Shown piece by piece: positions 25,721 to 34,900 of a DNA stretch of 64,000 nucleotides. The first letter of the stretch is position 1, and the number at the start of each line of letters is the position of its first letter. This DNA comes from Deltaproteobacteria bacterium (GTDB lineage Bacteria > Desulfobacterota > Desulfuromonadia > Geobacterales > JAJYBI01): NCBI GenBank assembly GCA_021779095.1, contig JAJYBI010000007.1:1-64000 (forward strand). The letters are read 5' to 3'. The notes beneath the pieces were generated by a model. The model worked only from the letters and a program-made list of their open reading frames with translations. It was not told the DNA's origin and searched no databases. The position numbers and the translations under genes were made by a program.

Positions 25721-27507
25721 CGCCGGTTCAGTAGTTCCAGGTCAACATCATAGTTGAGCTTGCGCAGGAAATCATACTGCTTTTGGAACGGGTACAGTTT
25801 GGCGTAAGTCCCGCGGGTGATACCGCCTCTTGCTGTCATCAGATCAAGCTCGTTTTTATCCATGTGGCCGACGAGCGATTTCAACAGGTCCAGGTTCGTA
25901 AAGGACAGGTTGACGTGTTGAACGAACCAGTCAATCATCGTGTGCCGTGTGCTGTGGAAGCTGTGTTTCGGGTTCTTCGTGAACTTCGGTTCGGGCGTCC
26001 TGTTGTACCACTTGGTAAGGGAGTTCTGCCACTTCCCCTGATACATTTTCAGGTTACTGAAAAGCCGATCCTGTCCGGCTTCTCTCTGTTGCTCCACGAA
26101 TATGGTGAACCCGATCTTTTTCAGGGTAGGGTGCACCGGGCAAGTCCGGCTTTTCTCGTTCTTCGTCGTTTGGTTAAGCTCTGGCCGGTGCCGGATGTTG
26201 AATATCAGTACACCGTCAACCGTTTCGATGTCGTCAACCCGTAGCTGGCAGGCTTCGTTTGCCCGCATCCCGCTGTACAAGCAAATCAGAGGTACCCAGA
26301 ATTTTTCAGGCTCCACCCGTATCCTGATTTTACTCAGCTCCCGGAACATCCCTTCAATCTCAGCCTTGCCGTACGGGTCTCGCTTCTCGTGCTCTTCCCG
26401 ATTGTCCTCAAGCTGCTTTTTAGCGAAGGGGTTACGCTTTACTACCCACCTTTCATCGTTGTCTAGGGCAAACTTGAACATACTGCTAAGGAGTTCCAAT
26501 CGGAAGTTGATGCTCTTCACGCTGAGCGGTTTCTTCTTCCGGTTCTGCATTGCTTCGATCAGTGTTGAGGCGTCGGGGTCGTCATACTGCGACAACTCAC
26601 GGTCCCCCAGGATTGCCACCGCCTCGTTGTACTCGTCACGGTTCTTGGCAAGGGTGCCCTCCCGCCATTTCTTACGAGTGACTTTCTCTTGGTGGTACTC
26701 TCTCCACAAATCAGACAGTTTTGGGCGCGGCTTGGCCGCTTCGATCCTGGCCGCAATACGCTGTTGATGCTGAGTATCCGTTTTCCCCTGCACCCGCTCG
26801 GCTTCATAGCGATAGGCGTCTATCTGAGCCTTGATTACGGCAACACACAGGTCGTGGAACTCCTGCGGTGCTGGCTTATCCCATGACTCGCTTTCCTCAA
26901 ACTCCGCGGGTGCGACTTCTTCGGCGTCAATTTCACGCTGGAAAAGTCGGGGTATCTCTCTGCCGGGTTCATTGAACCAGTCGGCGGGAGGCAGTTCAAC
27001 GTCAAGCCCTTTCTTTGCTGCAATCATTCTTGCCAGTAGGCGGGTACCGCGGCTGAAAAATTCGGTGGAAAGTTCTTGTTCAAGTTTTTCGATCTTGGCG
27101 GCGTACCACGATGCAGCGGCGGCAACGTCGCCGGGTGTGCGCGGGGTCTTGAGACTGGCGTCGATGATATCTATATCAGAGGGGAGGGCGGTGCAGCTTT
27201 CGGACATCAACCAGCTGATAGCGTCCAGTCGGTCTTTCTTGTGGGTAACCATCCGCCCGGTGAATTCTTCGATCAGTTCCGCCGCCAGTATCTCCAGCTC
27301 TCTGTCGGTCATAACGCCCGCCCTCGCTCTCAGAAAGAATTGCTCAGCCTTTGCGGTCAACAGGCTTGCCTGTGTCTTCGCCTCCTGCCGGTTGTCGGTC
27401 CGTAGGCTCTTCTTTAGTTCCCGGCGTCCGATCAGTTTTCGCAGGTCCAGCGGTACCCACACACGACAATAGAAATGGCTCCCGCGCCGCAGTAGTCGGA
27501 ATGACAA
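25717..27507 (-). CDS. Tyrosine recombinase / integrase
   Basis: A 596-residue integrase that would insert the element at tRNA-Leu. The N-terminal domain starts LLRRGSHFYCRVWVPLDLR, as in long phage-type integrases; the catalytic domain shows Arg in LYSGMRANEACQLR, the HxxR block HSFHSTRH, and the nucleophile Tyr in GTYAKLYPF. The start is a TTG at 27507 behind AGGAGGGGG. The gene is longer than typical 350-450-residue phage integrases because of an extended N-terminal helical region. Its 5' end lies 98 bp from the att copy in the tRNA gene, next to a putative arm site. Confidence 0.92.
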   Translation of the reverse strand: MSFRLLRRGSHFYCRVWVPLDLRKLIGRRELKKSLRTDNRQEAKTQASLLTAKAEQFFLRARAGVMTDRELEILAAELIEEFTGRMVTHKKDRLDAISWLMSESCTALPSDIDIIDASLKTPRTPGDVAAAASWYAAKIEKLEQELSTEFFSRGTRLLARMIAAKKGLDVELPPADWFNEPGREIPRLFQREIDAEEVAPAEFEESESWDKPAPQEFHDLCVAVIKAQIDAYRYEAERVQGKTDTQHQQRIAARIEAAKPRPKLSDLWREYHQEKVTRKKWREGTLAKNRDEYNEAVAILGDRELSQYDDPDASTLIEAMQNRKKKPLSVKSINFRLELLSSMFKFALDNDERWVVKRNPFAKKQLEDNREEHEKRDPYGKAEIEGMFRELSKIRIRVEPEKFWVPLICLYSGMRANEACQLRVDDIETVDGVLIFNIRHRPELNQTTKNEKSRTCPVHPTLKKIGFTIFVEQQREAGQDRLFSNLKMYQGKWQNSLTKWYNRTPEPKFTKNPKHSFHSTRHTMIDWFVQHVNLSFTNLDLLKSLVGHMDKNELDLMTARGGITRGTYAKLYPFQKQYDFLRKLNYDVDLELLNRR

Positions 27508-27516
27508 AACCCCCTC

Positions 27517-27539
27517 CTGACTGTACCAATTACTGTACC
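27517..27539 (+). promoter_or_regulatory. Putative integrase arm site, right end
   Basis: Same 23-bp block as at 19451-19473 with one mismatch, two direct ACTGTACC copies, lying between integrase start and att core. Confidence 0.6.
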
Positions 27540-27605
27540 AGTCGGTTAGGGGGTCTCTGGAGCGTCAAATTTACCTGCGATAAATCAACAGGTTGTAAGG
27601 ATGTT

Positions 27606-27625
27606 TGGTACCGAAGGCCGGACTC
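27606..27625. repeat. att site, right copy, within tRNA-Leu
   Basis: The 20-bp core shared with 19349-19368; it forms the CCA end, acceptor strand and part of the T-arm of the tRNA. Confidence 0.9.
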
Positions 27626-27692
27626 GAACCGGCATGCCCTTGCGGACGGCAGATTTTGAGTCTGCTGCGTCTACCAATTTCGCCACTTCGGC
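27606..27692 (-). tRNA. tRNA-Leu, anticodon CAA
   Basis: An 87-nt tRNA with encoded CCA. Acceptor stem GCCGAAG pairs with CTTCGGT; the anticodon loop is CTCAAAA (anticodon CAA, reading UUG); the long variable arm and GGTTCGAGTCC T-loop fit leucine tRNA. It remains intact after element insertion because the element supplies an identical 3' end. Confidence 0.95.
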
Positions 27693-27847
27693 ATTGGAAG
27701 CCGGATTATAGCCAATGACCCGCGGAGCGTCAAGGTCAATTTCCGCCTGCCGTTTCGTGGCGCTTGGTGCAAAAGCTGTTGTTAACGGGGTGATTACGAT
27801 GTATTATTGCTGCGCCGTTACCGGTAATCCCCGCTGTTGAGAACTCC

Positions 27848-28639
27848 ATGACGGACACATTCGATCAGGCAGATACTCCTTCATTCAAGGCCAAGGAACG
27901 GCTGGACCGGCTCGTGTTCGAGAGGGGGCTTGCCCGTTCCCGCGAGCACGCCCGCGCCCTGATCATGGCCGGGTCGGTGCTGGTGGCCGACCGCCCGGTG
28001 GACAAGCCGGGCACGACGGTGCCGGCGGAGGCGGAAATCCGGCTGAGGGGCGATGTCTCACCCTTCGTGAGCAGGGGAGGGCAGAAGCTGGAGAAGGCAC
28101 TGGAGGCGTTTGCCCTGGACGTGGCCGGCCTGACGGTCATAGACGTGGGGGCGTCCACCGGCGGGTTCACCGATTGTCTGCTGCAGAGGGGGGCGGTCCG
28201 GGTGTTCGCCGTGGACGTGGGGTACGGCCAGTTGGCCTGGAAGCTGCGCCAGGACGAGCGGGTGGTGAATCTGGAGAAGACCAATATCCGGTATCTGCAG
28301 CCGGAGTCGCTTGCCGCGGTGCCCGATATGGCGGTGATCGATGCGTCGTTCATCTCCCTGGACAAGGTGCTCCCGGCGACCATCAGTCTGATCCGGCCCG
28401 GTGGTACGATAGTTGCTCTCATAAAGCCGCAGTTCGAGGTCGGCCGCGGCCAGGTGGGGAAGGGTGGGGTAGTGCGCGATCCCGACCTGCACCGGCAGGT
28501 GATCGACAACATCCGGGAACTCGCGGAAACGCTGCATCTCACGGTGCACGGCGTCGTGGAATCGCCGATCCTTGGTCCCAAGGGGAACCGGGAATTCCTC
28601 ATATGCCTGGAAAAATCCGCCGGAACGGAGCCGGCCTGA
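27848..28639 (+). CDS. tlyA: TlyA-type rRNA 2'-O-methyltransferase
   Basis: A 263-residue protein with an N-terminal S4 RNA-binding domain (ERLDRLVFERGLARSREHARALI) and a C-terminal FtsJ-like methyltransferase domain with the SAM motif VIDVGASTGGFTDCLLQRGA and VALIKPQFEVGRGQVGKGG. TlyA family enzymes methylate ribose in rRNA; some also act as hemolysin-associated proteins in older literature. Complete length. The HIT gene follows 11 nt later. Confidence 0.9.
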   Translation: MTDTFDQADTPSFKAKERLDRLVFERGLARSREHARALIMAGSVLVADRPVDKPGTTVPAEAEIRLRGDVSPFVSRGGQKLEKALEAFALDVAGLTVIDVGASTGGFTDCLLQRGAVRVFAVDVGYGQLAWKLRQDERVVNLEKTNIRYLQPESLAAVPDMAVIDASFISLDKVLPATISLIRPGGTIVALIKPQFEVGRGQVGKGGVVRDPDLHRQVIDNIRELAETLHLTVHGVVESPILGPKGNREFLICLEKSAGTEPA

Positions 28640-28650
28640 GCGAGGTGTCA

Positions 28651-28995
28651 ATGGAAGACTGTCTGTTCTGCAGGATCATCGAGGGAAAGCTGCCGGCCAA
28701 GGTCGTGATGGAGAACGAGCATCTGGTGGTGATCGAGGATATCGCCCCCGTAGCGCCGCTGCACCTTTTGATCATACCGCGTAAGCATGTCGTCAATGCC
28801 CTCGATCTGGGACCCGGCGACGGGGAGATGCTAGCCGCAGTGTACCGGGCGGCGGCGGAGATCGCCCGCGCGAAGGGGATCGCGGAGGAAGGATTCAGGA
28901 TCGTCAACAACAACAATGCCGGCGCCGGCCAGTCGGTATTTCATATCCATTTCCATCTGCTGGCCGGCAGGAAACTCACCTGGCCTCCTGGTTAG
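28651..28995 (+). CDS. HIT family nucleotide hydrolase/transferase
   Basis: A 114-residue HIT protein of the HinT type. CLFCRIIEGKLPAKVV near the start carries the zinc-type cysteines, and the catalytic histidine triad is HIHFHLL near residue 103. HinT-like enzymes split phosphoramidates such as AMP-lysine. The ATG lies behind GCGAGGTGTCA, right after tlyA, so they are probably cotranscribed. Confidence 0.92.
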   Translation: MEDCLFCRIIEGKLPAKVVMENEHLVVIEDIAPVAPLHLLIIPRKHVVNALDLGPGDGEMLAAVYRAAAEIARAKGIAEEGFRIVNNNNAGAGQSVFHIHFHLLAGRKLTWPPG

Positions 28996-29049
28996 AAGGG
29001 GCTGTGGTGACGCGATTGCCGAATCCGTGACGGAAAGGGAGGGTGGGTT

Positions 29050-29595
29050 ATGTGGAAGTGGTTGAGTCTGACGCTGGTTCTTGTGGTCATGCCGGTCTGG
29101 GTTTTCGCCGAAACCTTTACCTGGGTGGACAGCCAGGGGACAATGCATTTTTCCGATGACCTTTCATCGGTCCCGAAGCAGTACCGTAAGAAGGTGAGGC
29201 GGTTGCAGGATGAAGACGTTACGCCGGAGGCCGAACCGGCACCAGCAGGGGATGGGGCGCCCGCAACATCTCCCGCCGCGTCGGCGACGGCACCGGCTCC
29301 GGCGAAGAAAGAACCTCAGCAGGGTAAGAAAGAGGCTCTGTACGGCGGTAAAACCGCAGATGCATGGCGGCAGGATATCGTCTATGCGCGAACCGAACTG
29401 ACTTCCGCGCGCAACCAGCTTGCCGACACGAAGGCGCGTCTGAACGATACCAGCAAGATGTCCCGGTCGGAGTATCTCGGGATTAATCAGCAAATAAAGT
29501 CGTTTGAAGCGAGTATCAAGGGGATGGAGGAAAGATGCCAGGCCCTCCTTTCGTCCGCCGGGAGAGCAGGGGTTCCCGAGAGTGTTTTACGGTAG
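29050..29595 (+). CDS. DUF4124 secreted protein
   Basis: A 181-residue exported protein. Signal peptide to about residue 20, then the DUF4124 block ETFTWVDSQGTMHFSDDLSSVP (a short beta domain), an Ala/Pro linker (about 60-95) and a C-terminal coiled coil (AWRQDIVYARTELTSARNQL). Function unknown; probably periplasmic. A strong terminator follows. Confidence 0.82.
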   Translation: MWKWLSLTLVLVVMPVWVFAETFTWVDSQGTMHFSDDLSSVPKQYRKKVRRLQDEDVTPEAEPAPAGDGAPATSPAASATAPAPAKKEPQQGKKEALYGGKTADAWRQDIVYARTELTSARNQLADTKARLNDTSKMSRSEYLGINQQIKSFEASIKGMEERCQALLSSAGRAGVPESVLR

Positions 29596-29617
29596 GATAC
29601 ACTGCTCGGCACAGATG

Positions 29618-29648
29618 AAAAAAGCCCGGTACGAAGTACCGGGCTTTT
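29618..29648 (+). terminator. Terminator after the DUF4124 gene
   Basis: AAAAGCCCGGTAC, loop GAA, GTACCGGGCTTTT: a 13-bp perfect stem that can work in both directions. Confidence 0.85.
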
Positions 29649-29839
29649 CTGCTACAGCTGGTGTCGACCGTCATCCTTTTTTCATCTCCGCCGGTGGCGG
29701 GGGTCAGGGTGTCGTGCAATCCGCTCGGTAGTGACCGGATCGTGCGGTGGTTCCTGAATCCTGCCCCTTTTTCATGCGGTTGTTACGCGCTTGACGGATG
29801 TTTGCAACCTGTGATCGGGTCGTGGCAGTCGGCACCAGT

Positions 29840-30038
29840 AAAACTGCTCCAGAGTACCGTATGGTCTTGAGAGTATCTGACCTTTTGTCCAGTATCCGCC
29901 CAGAAAGCGCTTCAGGCTCCCCCCCTTCAGGAGGGTCTGCTCACCGCGCGACATCCGGCCGGCTTCGTATCGTTAATAGTCAGGCTCCCCAACGAACGCT
30001 TACCTGTAGCCCAGAGCAATTTTTCAAAGATCATTCTT
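29840..30038 (-). ncRNA. ssrS: Probable 6S RNA
   Basis: The minus strand of this gene-free stretch looks like 6S RNA, which binds the housekeeping RNA polymerase. TTGCTCT near the 5' end pairs with GGAGCAG near the 3' end as a closing stem. In between are the short paired blocks GGGGAGCCTGA and GGGGGAGCCTGAAGCGC flanking a GGTGAGCAGACC segment similar to the E. coli GGTGAGCATGCT apical region. Length (about 190 nt) and a good upstream promoter fit. Exact ends are estimates, and no covariance search was possible. Confidence 0.55.
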
Positions 30039-30045
30039 TGATTTT

Positions 30046-30073
30046 ATTCTAGCTCGGCTATGGTATCTGTCAA
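30046..30073 (-). promoter_or_regulatory. Sigma-70-type promoter for the probable 6S RNA
   Basis: On the minus strand TTGACA, 16 bp, TAGAAT. The predicted start lies just before the 5' closing stem. The remaining 30074-30257 shows no gene. Confidence 0.55.
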
Positions 30074-30257
30074 TGGTAAAAATGCATTAATCTATAATTT
30101 CCTGCGGGGACACAACTGGTGCGGTTGTTGACGGGATAGGTTCCGAAGCCGCATGTCGGTCAGGTGAACGCCAGGCGGTTCATCCGCATTGCGCGCCGAT
30201 TGACAGTCGGTGTATAAGTTGATAAGTTTCAGCGATAAACTCTGCGAAGGAGCAGTC

Positions 30258-31034
30258 ATGCAGTTTCCCCATATCAATCCGGTTTTTCTCAAGCTCGGTC
30301 CCCTGGAATTGCGCTGGTACGGTCTCATGTATATCATCGGCTTTGCCGTTGCCTATTTCATCATCCAGGCAGGTGCTCGACGCAGCGACCTGCCGTTGAC
30401 ACGGGACGATGTCGCGGATCTGGTGTTTACCGTGGCAATCGGTATCATTCTGGGGGGGAGAACAGGGTACATCCTGTTCTACAACCTGTCCTACTACATG
30501 ATGCATCCGCTCAAACTGTTTGCCGTTTGGGAAGGGGGAATGTCTTTCCACGGTGGACTGACCGGCGGAATACTGGCTGGCTGGTATTATGTGAGGAAGA
30601 AAAAACTCGATTTCTGGGCGGTGGCGGATGTCTGTTTTCTCGCTGCACCGGTTGGACTCGGTCTGGGACGCATCGGTAATTTCATCAACGGTGAACTGTA
30701 CGGCAGAATTACGAACGTCCCCTGGGGGATTGTGTTTCCCGGCGGTGGGCCTCTCCCGCGCCATCCCTCCCAGCTTTACGAGGCGTTTCTGGAAGGGCCA
30801 GTCCTGTTTCTGATTCTCTGGATGCTGCATCGCCGATCCCTGCCGTCGGGAGTCGTATTCTGGTCGTTTATCGGACTCTACGGACTGTTCCGTATCATCG
30901 TCGAGTTCTTCCGGCAGCCGGACGTGCAGATCGGATACCTGTTCGGCATATTCTCCATGGGGCAACTACTGAGCCTGCCCATGTTACTGCTCGGCGTGGC
31001 GATGGTGGTGCGCCTGTGCACAAAACGCCGCTGA
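30258..31034 (+). CDS. lgt: Prolipoprotein diacylglyceryl transferase
   Basis: Transfers diacylglyceryl from phosphatidylglycerol to the lipobox cysteine of lipoproteins at the inner membrane. 258 residues with about seven helices; signature regions LRWYGLMYIIGFA, GGRTGYILFYN, WEGGMSFHGGL and the Lgt signature GRIGNFINGELYGR. The ATG at 30258 follows GAAGGAGCAGTC; the frame extends further upstream without a ribosome site. Several window genes encode lipoproteins that would be its substrates. Confidence 0.95.
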   Translation: MQFPHINPVFLKLGPLELRWYGLMYIIGFAVAYFIIQAGARRSDLPLTRDDVADLVFTVAIGIILGGRTGYILFYNLSYYMMHPLKLFAVWEGGMSFHGGLTGGILAGWYYVRKKKLDFWAVADVCFLAAPVGLGLGRIGNFINGELYGRITNVPWGIVFPGGGPLPRHPSQLYEAFLEGPVLFLILWMLHRRSLPSGVVFWSFIGLYGLFRIIVEFFRQPDVQIGYLFGIFSMGQLLSLPMLLLGVAMVVRLCTKRR

Positions 31035-31040
31035 GCGGTC

Positions 31041-31466
31041 TCAGGTGAGTTTCTTGACCATCATCAGTATGTTTCCTTTACATCCCTTCATATAGCAGAC
31101 CGTATCCATGAGCGACCTGATGAGGAAGATCCCCCGTCCCCGGTCTTCGAGCCCTTCGAAGCTGGGGGGGGGGACATCGTTGATGTCGAATCCCTGGCCG
31201 AAATCCTTCACCTTGATAACGATCTCTTCTTCAGTGATGTTGATGACGATATGCACCATGGTATCAGGTTCATCGGATCTGCCGTGCTTGATGGCGTTCG
31301 TCATTGCCTCGGTGAGGACCAGGTTGATGTGATAGGCGAGCGTTTCCCGGTCGCCCTTGAACCTGTCGAGCTCTTTGGCTATGTCTTCGCCGATCTTGCC
31401 GATGAGGCTCAGATACCTGGTCTTGTTCGGGACCTTGATATCCACCTCGAGCGCACTGTTGTCCAT
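31041..31466 (-). CDS. RsbW-type anti-sigma regulatory kinase
   Basis: A 141-residue GHKL ATP-binding protein of the anti-sigma factor class. N-box LVLTEAMTNAIKHG, then VKDFGQGFDINDVP and EDRGRGIFLIRSLMD. Such kinases phosphorylate a STAS antagonist and, when free, bind a target such as a sigma factor. ATG at 31466 behind GAGGTGAG; a GTG two codons earlier is possible. It lies 14 nt after the STAS gene on the same strand, forming a partner-switching pair. Confidence 0.88.
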   Translation of the reverse strand: MDNSALEVDIKVPNKTRYLSLIGKIGEDIAKELDRFKGDRETLAYHINLVLTEAMTNAIKHGRSDEPDTMVHIVINITEEEIVIKVKDFGQGFDINDVPPPSFEGLEDRGRGIFLIRSLMDTVCYMKGCKGNILMMVKKLT

Positions 31467-31480
31467 ACTCACCTCACGAT

Positions 31481-31819
31481 CTAGAATGATTCCTGCGCTT
31501 CTTCGGTGGACGGATAGATCTCGAACACCCGGTGAAGTCTCGTCAGTTCGAACATCGATTTGACCTGGGGCTGCAGTGACGAGAGCTTCAGGTTCCCCTG
31601 CTGGGATATGGCGTTCTTGAAGCCGGATACGAGCGCCCCCAGCCCCGAACTGTCGATGAAACGGACTTCCTTGAGGTCGACGAGGACGTTCTTGTTTCCT
31701 TCCGTGAAGAGCCTCAGCATCTCCGCCTTGAGGTCTCCCGAATTATGGGCGTCCAGCCGTTCTTCCTTCACATGCAGGGTCAATACGTTGTTCCTGTTTT
31801 CCGTGGCGAGATTCATCAT
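31481..31819 (-). CDS. STAS-domain anti-sigma factor antagonist
   Basis: A 112-residue single STAS domain, RsbV/SpoIIAA type. The phospho-site stretch is VRFIDSSGLGALVSGF, with serine at the usual position. Dephosphorylated by a PP2C phosphatase, it would bind the RsbW-type kinase and free its target. Start: two adjacent ATGs behind AAAAGGAG; the first is used. It lies between the phosphatase fusion gene and the kinase gene, all in one direction. Confidence 0.88.
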   Translation of the reverse strand: MMNLATENRNNVLTLHVKEERLDAHNSGDLKAEMLRLFTEGNKNVLVDLKEVRFIDSSGLGALVSGFKNAISQQGNLKLSSLQPQVKSMFELTRLHRVFEIYPSTEEAQESF

Positions 31820-31911
31820 GAACTCCTTTTGATGGAATTGTATCGGTACGCACGGTGGTTCCGTGAGCCCGCAGTCAGACATCTGTATCACATAGTAGCA
31901 CGACTTGGTGG

Positions 31912-34900
31912 CTACACCTTCCTCATTATGACCAGCGACACGTCGTCCTGGAACGAGTTGGCGCCGGAAAACCGCATCACCTCATCCAGGATGGTGTTGA
32001 TGACCTGCTCGGGATCGGATTCCTGGAGCTTCTCGAGCGCCATACAGAGCCGTCCCGTACCGTAGAGCTCGCCGGATGCGTTTTCCGCCTCGACAATTCC
32101 GTCTGTGAACAGCAGCAACATATCACCCGTCTCCAGCCGGACCTCCCTTTCCTCGAACGTGATGTTCTGCTTGACGCCGAGGATAAGCCCCTCCGCGTCG
32201 AGCTCACTGCATCCGCCTGCCGATTTCCGGTGCAAAAGCGGCGGGTTGTGGCCGGCACTCGCGTAGGAGACGACCCCCGTTTCGGCGTTGTACTTCAGGT
32301 AGAACATGGTGATGAACAGCTCCGCCCGGCTCAGGTCGTGATACAAAAGTTCGTTGAGGGTTCCGAGGATCGTGCTGCTGCTCTTTGCGGGATGGGGCTG
32401 GGCCCTGAGGGCGGTGCGCGTTTCGGCCATGATCAGTGCCGCACCGACGCTGTGGCCGGAGACGTCGGCGATGATGGCCTCCAGGTCATTCTCGTCGCGG
32501 GAGAAGAAGTCGTAGTAGTCTCCCCCCACGTGGGCCGCCGTCACGCACCGGCACGCGATCCGCATGCCGGCGATGGTCGGGGGGCGCTCCGGCAGGAGCG
32601 ACAGCTGGATCTGCGTGGCCAGTTCCATATCGCGGGTGACCAGCGCGTTTTCCAGCTGGGCGGCCTCCTTCTGCTGACGTTCCATCTCTCGTGCCTCCTG
32701 TTCCGCCTCGATCTTGACGACCTGTGCGAGCTGGCCGGCAAGGCTGGACAGGAGTTTAAGGAACGGCTCGGTAAAGAGCCCGATGATGGAACGGGAGAAT
32801 ACGGAGAGGATTCCCAGCGGCTGTTCCCCCTGGCTGGCGATGGGGATATGGGCAAAGGACCTGATCCCTTCCGCCTCCATGATTTCCCGGGATCGAGGTT
32901 TCGTGATGTATTTCGTGTCGTTGATGAACTGGGGACGGTTGGAAAGGTATGCCTCGCCGATGTAGGTGTCGATTTCCGGCTGCCAGTCTTTCTCCGCGAT
33001 GGAGCTCCCCGAAATCCCCCGGTAGGCCTGGACGGTGAGGACCCCGTGCCGGTCGGTGAGACGGATGATGGTCAGGTCGAACTTGAATTCCTGCTGAATG
33101 AGGGCCAGCAGGTCGTCCATAATGATCTGCAGGTCCACGGACCGGTTCATGATCTCCGAGGCCCGCAGCCGTACGTAGAGCGCTTCCCGGCTTTCGGCGA
33201 GGGACGACCGGACGGTGCTGAAGATATCGTAGACCGATTCCATCTTCGATCCCAGGTCCGACAGATAGCTCTCGACGATTGCACCGGCCGCAGCTGCCCC
33301 CACGGAACCGGCGAGGGTCTTTTCGATGAACCGCTTGAGCTTGGGGAGCTCGAATTCAGAGACGCCTCCCTTGTCGTCGATCTCCCGGTTTCCCATGTAA
33401 TCGCTGATGGCCGCGAACGCCTGGGGCTCGCCGATGAACTTCGACATGAGGTTGGTAAACTGCACGATGGTGATCGGTTTCGAGAGCCGCTTGGTCTCCC
33501 AGGCGTCGCCGGAGTCGGTCGTTTCGAACACGTCGACGAACTTCTTGACCTGTTCCTTCTCCTTTTCACTCTGGCCGAGGATGATGGAACAGATCAGGTA
33601 TCCGCCGATGTTACAGAACAGGCTCCAGAAAAGCGCATGACTCCAGATGTCCAGGCCGGCGAGGCCGAACAGTTCCGTCGGCTTCAGGAATGCGATGCCG
33701 AACGGTCCCTTGTCCAGGAGACTCGAGTGCCACCAGCCCGATTTGACGAAGGAGGGGATGAGCAGGGTGTAGAACCAGAGGAGAAACCCGAGGAGGATTC
33801 CCGTGATGGCGCCGGGCTTGTTACCGCGTCGCCAGTACAGCCCACCGAGGAGGGCGGGGCCGAACTGGGCCGCAGCGGTAAACGAGATGAGCCCCATGTT
33901 CACCAGCATGTAGGTCGTTCCCACCGCCTGATCGTAGAAATAACCGAGAAAGATGACGAGGAAGATACCGAACCGCTTGAGGTTGATCAGCAGGACGGGA
34001 AACCAGGAGCGGGGCTTGAGTTTTACGATGACCGGCATGAACAGGTGGTTCAGGAACATGGTGGCGACGGCGACCGATTCCACCATCACCATCCCCGCCG
34101 ACGCGGAGAAGCCCCCCAGAAAGGTGATGAGCGCAAGCCAGCGATGTCCCGCGGAGAGGGGGAGGGTGAGGACGAAATAGTCGGCCCCGGCCGTGCCGCC
34201 CGTGGTCAGGATGCCGCCGAGTGCGATCGGCATGACGAACAGATTGATCAGGAACAGGTAGGCGGGGAAGCGCCACATGGCGTCCCGGATATGCTCCTCG
34301 TCGGAGTTCTCGATCACCATGATGTGGAACTGCCGGGGGAGCAGCATGATCGCTCCGGTGGAGAGGAAGAGCGAGGTGAAGACCTTCGTGAAAGAGGTCT
34401 CTCCCGGACCTCCGAAGGTGGTCAGGTGGTACAGGATGGTGGGGTTGGTGTCCAGCATCCGCGTGAAGATGTCGCTGATCCCGCCGAACATGACGTAGGT
34501 GACGAAGATCCCGACGCAGAGGAACGTTGCGAGCTTGACGACCGTCTCCACCACTACGGCGGCAACGAGACCTTCGTGACGTTCGCTTGAAACGAGTTGC
34601 CGGGCGCCGAAGATGACGCTGAAGATGGAGAGAAACAGGGCGGCAAAAAAGCCGGGCTGGATGAAGGGGTAGTGACTGATGGCGCTGAACTCCAGCAACG
34701 GCCCGTGCTGACCGGTGATGATGCCGAAGGTGGTGGAGATCGCCTTCAGCTGCAGGGCGATGTACGGCATGATGCCGAGGATGGAGATGATGGTGATCAG
34801 GGCGCCGAGCCATTGGGACTTGCCGTAGCGGGAGCTGATGAAGTCGGCGATGGAGGTGATGTTGTTTTCCTTGGAGATCCGCACGATCTTGCGCAGCAGG

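Larger units (their letters stand above)
19349..27625. mobile_element. Integrative element in tRNA-Leu(CAA), about 8.3 kb
   Basis: Bounded by a 20-bp direct repeat identical to the 3' end of tRNA-Leu. Just inside the right end is a tyrosine integrase gene; both ends carry a near-identical 23-bp putative integrase arm site. Cargo: a Rep_trans-type replication initiator, seven to eight very small genes with overlapping ends, a ribbon-helix-helix regulator with palindromic operator, and a serine recombinase. No capsid, portal, terminase, Zot-like or conjugation gene is visible, so it resembles a rolling-circle-replicating integrative plasmid or a phage satellite more than a full phage. Confidence 0.88.

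Noticed and set aside
32230..34590. A 786-codon plus-strand frame opposite the SSS-phosphatase fusion
   Set aside because: Antisense shadow of a gene with clear domains on the other strand.
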